From positions 1 through 36,034 of the forward strand of contig DBDJ01000014.1 in the NCBI GenBank assembly GCA_002293525.1: 36,034 nucleotides of DNA. The letters are read 5' to 3'. This DNA is from Lachnospiraceae bacterium UBA935. Lineage in GTDB: Bacteria; Bacillota; Clostridia; Lachnospirales; Lachnospiraceae. Every line of letters starts with the position of its first letter. Position 1 is the first letter of the stretch. A model generated the notes under the pieces. That model searched no databases, was not told where the DNA came from, and was given only the letters and a program-made list of their open reading frames with translations. Made by a program: the position numbers and the translations under genes. Below are positions 31,577 through 36,034 of this stretch, one piece after another.

Positions 31577-31969
31577 GTGAACTGAAAAAATTCATCCGGT
31601 ATCACAATGCCCCGAGCCAGATGGGTTCCGTTCTGGTAAGAACCAAAACAGGGGTTCCTGTTAAAATCGTATTTGTACGCAACCGCAATAAAAAGAGTGA
31701 ATGTCTTTATCTGCTGATTACGGACTGCAGCCTGAGCGATTCCGAGATCGTGCGTACGTATGGGAACCGGTGGTCAGTGGTCAGTGGAATTATTCTTCAA
31801 AGCCTCTAAATCCCTGCTGAAGCTCGGCAGCGAGTTTCAGGGCCGCAGCTACGATGCCATGGTAAGCCACACCACCATAGTATTCACCAGATATATCCTG
31901 CTGGAATGGCTTTCCAGCCAGCCTTTATTTATACAGGCTTTATTTGAAGAATTGAGCTGGGACATTTGA
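31567..31969 (+). pseudogene. IS4-like transposase, 3' fragment with frameshift
   Basis: Frame one runs 'YRLSELKKFIRYHNAPSQ' ... 'SDSEIVRTYGNRWSV' and then goes wrong. Frame two continues 'VELFFKASKSLLKLGSEFQG' ... 'SHTTIVFTRYILLEWL' to a stop at 31969. The join 'GNRW.VE.FFK..K' is the C-terminal catalytic Glu region of DDE transposases of the IS4 superfamily. The break is an exact 7-bp tandem duplication (TGGTCAG, 31771-31777 and 31778-31784); removing one copy restores the frame. The 5' half is missing and no terminal inverted repeats were recognised, so the element is dead. Confidence 0.85.
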
Positions 31970-32019
31970 GTTATTATAATTATAAATTCTACTTACAAGC
32001 TTAATAAAAAATTTTGCTG

Positions 32020-32056
32020 ATTGGTACTGATAATTGTTGATTATCGTGCACTGGTT
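32020..32056 (+). repeat. Left inverted repeat, 37 bp
   Basis: Begins ATTGGTACTGATAATTG and ends GTGCACTGGTT. Identical to the reverse complement of 35998-36034. Its inner end is 47 bases before the ATG of the ATP-grasp/radical-SAM gene. It contains the dyad GATAAT-TGTTG-ATTATC. Confidence 0.95.
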
Positions 32057-32103
32057 TAATTATCCAATACCATAACTTAAAAATTACAAAGGAAAATAAT
32101 TAA

Positions 32104-34371
32104 ATGCGAGAGTTGATCTGGATTGGTCCGAGGGAATCCGATATAAATAAATTAACATTATTTAGCAAATCCATTACCTTGTTTGGAGAAAGCCCAAAAT
32201 ATTCATATTCGAAAGCAAAATCCATTCGCATCAATCATAATTTCCATGATGCTAGAGCAGATGAATTTATTTTGGAACATCTTTGTAATGAAATACATTT
32301 AAATCCGGATATTGGACTTATGTTTTATAATCCTAATCATGCCTATACTTTTACTCCGGAGGTGGTTAGCCATTCTTTATGCTTGAATAAGCAACCTTTT
32401 TTACATGCTCTGAATGATAAAATAAAAACCCGTGCTTGGATAGCGGCATATTGTGAATGTATTCCTGCCATAATCATGGAAGCTTCGACATGTTCAAACG
32501 CAATGCTAAGGGATGTATTTCCTAATACCAAAAGTTATATATTGCAGAAAAACAGAAGTTCAGGCGGGTATGGAACATTTATAAATAGTAGGTTAAAGAA
32601 TTTTGATTGTTTAAAATTCTTTAACCCAAAAGACAAAATCGTTATATCACCATATTTCGAACAATCGATTTCGATTAACATGCACTTAATAATATATAAA
32701 CAGGAAGTAACCTTATTTCAGCCTTCCTTACAGTTATCTACTATTGATGCAAACAATCGTCTGATTTATCGAGGGGCCGACTACTCAGCATATGCTGAAT
32801 TGGATAAAAAACACAAAAATCAAATTATCGAAACAGCTATGGTAATAGGAAAACAGTTGCAACGTTTTGGCTATCTTGGGGTATTGGGTATTGATTTTCT
32901 GATAACAAACGGCAGTCTATATTTTATTGAAATAAATCCAAGATTCCAAGCCTCTTCTAGTTTGCTAAATTATGCGTTGCTTAATCAGGGATATCCGTCT
33001 TTGCAGGAGCAGAACTTAAATGCTTTTATTTATGATATTCCGCCAAAAACTATTCCCTCAATATTATGCAAATATAGCAATTTTTGTTATATCCGGTCAG
33101 ATGGCTCTTTTTCTTCTTATGTATTTGAATGCTGTAACTCAATTGAGTCGGTGATTATTGATAATGACGGACACGATTCTTCAAAGGGGGATGAAAATAG
33201 TTATTCTTTTCGCATCAATTTTCCATTTAGCATATCAGGTATAACACCGGAAACAAAAATATGTATTAATGATAATATATTTTCCGGTATTACACATACT
33301 GAATTAAGCACAAATAACCAATATCAATTGCGAACCAAAATCCAGCTATTGAATCAAGGTATTAGAATCTCACAAGCTGCCTTTGAATATATCAGACAGT
33401 ATGGTAAGCCAAGATCTGCTGTATTTGATGCTATTGATATTATTATTTTTGATAAAATAAGAGTTAATTGTCCTTACCAGTCTAAACTTACCGAAGTCAG
33501 TCCCTATTCTATAGATTATCAGGAAAGAGTTGGATTGCACTTGACGTACTACAAGAATTTTGTCAGTAAGGTGATGATTGACTTAACTGATCCTCTCTCC
33601 GAGCAAAAGACCTTGGCCGGAACTAACTACAGTTCAATCGCTACATTGGCAACTGATCGGGTAAGAATTAATCATGAAAGTGTATGTTATTTTAAAAAAA
33701 ATAACCAGTCATGTATGTTCTGCAATCTTCCATATAATAATCAAAGTTATGATCTAATGGAGATCTACGAGGTAATAGATGATTATTTGAATAAATGTTT
33801 TTTCAATCATTTTCTCATAGGCGGAGGCAGCGGCAACATAAAGGAAGAGTCAGAAAGAATAAAAAAGATAACCAGATATATAAAAAGCAAATGTAATAAA
33901 AGAGTTTATGTAATGTGTTTGCCGACTGATAATGTTTCTTTAATACATGAATATTATAATTGTGGTATAGACGAGATTGCCTTTAACATAGAAATATTTG
34001 ACCGGAGTATAGCTTCAAAAATCATGCCAGGTAAGGGGCTTATTCCATTACAGCAATATTATCAGGCTCTTCATTATGCAACAAGTTTGTGGGGGAAAAG
34101 TGGTAATGTCCGCAGCCTAATAATAGCGGGTTTGGAACCACACGATTCCATTGTTAACGGTGTTGAAAAATTATGTTCACTAGGAGTCCAGCCAATCATA
34201 TCAGCCTTTAGGCCACTGACAAAAACAAAAATGGCGGAGTTAGCGGCTCCTTCCAGTCAATATTTGGAACAGCTATATTATGAATTATCAGCTATATGCA
34301 AAAAGTATAATCTGGAATTGGGGCCTGACTGTCCTGCATGCCAGAATAATACGATTAGTTTTTCATATTAG
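32104..34371 (+). CDS. ATP-grasp / radical-SAM fusion protein
   Basis: 755 residues. The first ~330 form an ATP-grasp ligase-like unit: 'YILQKNRSSGGYGTFI' (145-160) as the nucleotide loop and 'VLGIDFL ... YFIEINPRFQASS' (260-285) with metal-binding Asp/Glu/Asn. Residues ~330-510 are an unassigned beta-containing region. The C-terminal ~240 residues are a radical-SAM-like barrel with Cys528-X8-Cys537-X2-Cys540, 'LIGGGSGN' (571-578), 'IEIFDRSIASKIMPGKG' (629-645) and a late CPAC motif (743-746). The first cysteine gap is 8, not the usual 3. ATG has AAAGGA about 10 bases upstream. It is AT-rich and its 3' end overlaps the convergent gene by 17 bases. A role in making or attaching a modified amino acid or peptide is inference. 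Confidence 0.82.
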   Translation: MRELIWIGPRESDINKLTLFSKSITLFGESPKYSYSKAKSIRINHNFHDARADEFILEHLCNEIHLNPDIGLMFYNPNHAYTFTPEVVSHSLCLNKQPFLHALNDKIKTRAWIAAYCECIPAIIMEASTCSNAMLRDVFPNTKSYILQKNRSSGGYGTFINSRLKNFDCLKFFNPKDKIVISPYFEQSISINMHLIIYKQEVTLFQPSLQLSTIDANNRLIYRGADYSAYAELDKKHKNQIIETAMVIGKQLQRFGYLGVLGIDFLITNGSLYFIEINPRFQASSSLLNYALLNQGYPSLQEQNLNAFIYDIPPKTIPSILCKYSNFCYIRSDGSFSSYVFECCNSIESVIIDNDGHDSSKGDENSYSFRINFPFSISGITPETKICINDNIFSGITHTELSTNNQYQLRTKIQLLNQGIRISQAAFEYIRQYGKPRSAVFDAIDIIIFDKIRVNCPYQSKLTEVSPYSIDYQERVGLHLTYYKNFVSKVMIDLTDPLSEQKTLAGTNYSSIATLATDRVRINHESVCYFKKNNQSCMFCNLPYNNQSYDLMEIYEVIDDYLNKCFFNHFLIGGGSGNIKEESERIKKITRYIKSKCNKRVYVMCLPTDNVSLIHEYYNCGIDEIAFNIEIFDRSIASKIMPGKGLIPLQQYYQALHYATSLWGKSGNVRSLIIAGLEPHDSIVNGVEKLCSLGVQPIISAFRPLTKTKMAELAAPSSQYLEQLYYELSAICKKYNLELGPDCPACQNNTISFSY

Positions 34372-35935
34372 TACTTAATTCGACTCTGGTAATTAGAACT
34401 TCCTTGTTTAGACCAAGACTTTCGGAACCTTTAATCATATGACTTAACTCGACAACAGCATCAGTAAGCAATTTTTGAGTCTTATTCAGCTCTCGTTTTT
34501 CAGATTTTAGCTCTTTGACTTGTTTTTCCAGTTCTCTTATTCTCGATTCGTAAGCTTCATCCTTTTCACTTTTAGATTCTACGGTTATTACGGACTCCTT
34601 TTTTGTTTTCTTTTTCTGTTTAATGTTTAAAAGGGTGTCATAAAACTTAGCAGATTTATCCACTACACCAAAAAAAGCATAAAAAGAAACAAGAATCGGG
34701 ATAATTTCCTCAATTATATTTACGCATGTAAATATAATTGAGTAATCTGATTGATGGCGCAATTCTATATACTGTGACCGGCTGTCGCCAGCTATGTTAT
34801 CCAATGTTACCGTTAATTCTTTGATGAAATCACTGATACCTGTAGCATCACTAGCGTCAATGTTTGTCTTTATTAAAATCTCAAGCGTCTCCTGATTAAA
34901 ATCACCTTTTAACAATATATTTTTAATTTCACTGATATTATTTAAATAACTGATAATGTTATTTTTATCTATGTATTTGGGATTGTATAATTCTTCTATT
35001 AAATAATAAATCTCCTTTATTTCTTTAGGAGAAAAATCAGTAGTGGATGTTATTAATCGGCAAATATGCTTAATCATTCGAAAATCATTGAATTTTACCG
35101 AATTGCGTATCCCTTCTTTGGCAAATTCCAAGGCAGTAGCGGGTTTATTTTGGGCTAAGTAAATATTTATAAGAGGAAAGAATTCATCTTTATCAAAGAA
35201 AAAAATACCCATGTAATCCAATAACTTATAGTATTCCGTGGGTCGTATTTTACTTTCCAGTGAACACTCCGATTCTATCCAGACTTGGTCATTTGTATTT
35301 AATATGTAATTTAACCCATTTAAGACATAAGGAATCTGATAAAAAGGTAAAATTACATTTTCCATCTTAGGATTATTTAAGCTAATATAATCCATATTAA
35401 TAATTCTCATATCCATGTTTGTAAATCGACAATTATTAAATATAGATCCTTCTAATGTTGTGGTAGTTAAAATACAATCCTCAAAAATACATTCATCAAA
35501 GATACTTTGATAAATCGTATTTTGCCTAAAAACAATTCTCTTAAATACTGTGTTAGTAAAATTACTGTTACTCATGTTACTAGATAAAATAAACGCTTCC
35601 TCAGTGTCATTTTTAAAAAAGCAATCCGTAAAATCACAGCATTGAAAATTTGTTCCCTCAATAATACAATTATTAAACTTAGTGGAAATAAAATGCGAAC
35701 CCGTAACGGCTGCGCCTGTAAAATTAGCATTTATAAAAATACAGCCTGTCAAATAAGATCGTTTTATACCCATATTGGTAAAATCATAATTATCAAAAGT
35801 CGCACCAATAGAATTATTAAAAATTTCATTGTTACTTCCTGCCAGAATACCAGCATGTTTATTCAGAACTTCTTTAGCTTTTTGTATCTCATCTTCATCA
35901 AAATATAGGTTTTTTGGGTTTATTTGTGAATTCAA
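34355..35935 (-). CDS. Pentapeptide-repeat protein with membrane segment and coiled coil
   Basis: 526 residues. Residues ~37-180 are pentapeptide repeats with Phe/Leu/Ile every fifth position (for example 'CIFINANFTGAAVTGSHF'), predicting a right-handed beta helix. Residues ~200-395 are helical. A hydrophobic segment ('VNIIEEIIPILVSFYAFFGV', about 405-430) is followed by a Lys/Glu-rich coiled coil (~455-500) and a short tail. The start is a TTG with GGGAG 6 bases upstream. Pentapeptide folds act as structural or protein-binding modules, some mimicking DNA. The layout suggests a membrane-tethered protein with a cytosolic helix. Strongly AT-rich like its neighbour; the 3' ends of the two genes overlap by 17 bases. 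Confidence 0.82.
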   Translation of the reverse strand: MNSQINPKNLYFDEDEIQKAKEVLNKHAGILAGSNNEIFNNSIGATFDNYDFTNMGIKRSYLTGCIFINANFTGAAVTGSHFISTKFNNCIIEGTNFQCCDFTDCFFKNDTEEAFILSSNMSNSNFTNTVFKRIVFRQNTIYQSIFDECIFEDCILTTTTLEGSIFNNCRFTNMDMRIINMDYISLNNPKMENVILPFYQIPYVLNGLNYILNTNDQVWIESECSLESKIRPTEYYKLLDYMGIFFFDKDEFFPLINIYLAQNKPATALEFAKEGIRNSVKFNDFRMIKHICRLITSTTDFSPKEIKEIYYLIEELYNPKYIDKNNIISYLNNISEIKNILLKGDFNQETLEILIKTNIDASDATGISDFIKELTVTLDNIAGDSRSQYIELRHQSDYSIIFTCVNIIEEIIPILVSFYAFFGVVDKSAKFYDTLLNIKQKKKTKKESVITVESKSEKDEAYESRIRELEKQVKELKSEKRELNKTQKLLTDAVVELSHMIKGSESLGLNKEVLITRVELSTNMKN

Positions 35936-35997
35936 TTAAAGCTCCCTTTTAATTAGTATTATTAAAATTCATCAGATGTTACAATATACCTTTGATC

Positions 35998-36034
35998 AAC
36001 CAGTGCACGATAATCAACAATTATCAGTACCAAT
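35998..36034 (-). repeat. Right inverted repeat, 37 bp or more
   Basis: Exact reverse complement of 32020-32056. It ends at the last base of the window, so it may continue outward. Its inner end is 62 bases before the TTG start of the pentapeptide-repeat gene. Confidence 0.95.

Larger units (their letters stand above)
32020..36034. mobile_element. Candidate AT-rich element bounded by 37-bp inverted repeats
   Basis: The segment starts and ends with the same 37-base sequence in opposite orientation, reaching the last base of the window. It holds two convergent AT-rich genes and has a base composition clearly unlike the DNA to its left. No transposase or integrase is inside. It may be a passenger element moved in trans, an invertible segment, or a pair of genes with duplicated control regions. 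The outer right flank is not visible, so target duplication cannot be checked. Confidence 0.6.

Overview
The window looks like a chromosomal accessory region of a Gram-positive, Clostridia-like Firmicute. The evidence is strong AGGAGG-type ribosome binding sites, many TTG and GTG starts, a LytTR/AgrC-type two-component system, AAA-ATPase/PD-(D/E)XK and HipA-like remnants of kinds common in Clostridia, and Rho-independent terminators. Most of the window has medium GC. The last 4 kb is clearly AT-rich and looks foreign. No rRNA, tRNA or CRISPR array was seen.

Region A (about 1-20,470, minus strand) is one long gene train of about 20 kb. It appears to start at a textbook promoter (TTGACA-17-TACAAT, 20443-20471) and runs off the left edge. 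In transcription order it holds: remnants of a small membrane protein and a third zinc-ribbon GTPase (pseudogenes); a GrpE-like factor; a short DnaK-like Hsp70; an Hsp70 fused to a von Willebrand A domain; a 998-residue scaffold (degenerate J-like N-terminus, zinc ribbons, helical repeats, FN3-like domains); a soluble zinc-ribbon GTPase; a GAP1-like GTPase-associated protein; a HerA/DUF87-type ATPase with a Ser/Thr-rich linker; a transglutaminase-like protein; a membrane-anchored zinc-ribbon GTPase; a small membrane protein; a polytopic membrane protein with an SH3b domain; and a hydrophilic protein cut by the window edge. Overlapping or closely spaced genes and shared zinc ribbons suggest one multi-protein, NTP-driven machine: a private Hsp70 set, two GTPases, a HerA motor and membrane or surface parts. 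It resembles the GTPase/GAP1 class of predicted bacterial conflict systems and is the strongest candidate here for a poorly described system.

Region B (20,519-31,969) is an eroded accessory zone. It contains a HipA-like kinase remnant, an intact MacB/FtsX-type ABC exporter pair, an internally deleted AAA/PD-(D/E)XK protein, an intact AgrC/AgrA-like two-component system, two tandem alpha/beta hydrolases, a decaying oligopeptide ABC operon (oppC-oppD-oppF fragments), a 181-residue unknown protein with its own terminator, an hsdS fragment, and an IS4-like transposase fragment broken by a 7-bp tandem duplication.

Region C (32,020-36,034) is an AT-rich segment of about 4 kb bounded by perfect inverted repeats of at least 37 bp. 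It carries two convergent genes and no visible recombinase. One gene encodes an ATP-grasp/radical-SAM fusion with an unusual CX8CX2C cluster motif. The other encodes a pentapeptide-repeat protein with a membrane segment and a coiled coil. Both start just inside the repeats, so the repeats may act as element ends, recombination sites, shared regulatory sites, or a combination.
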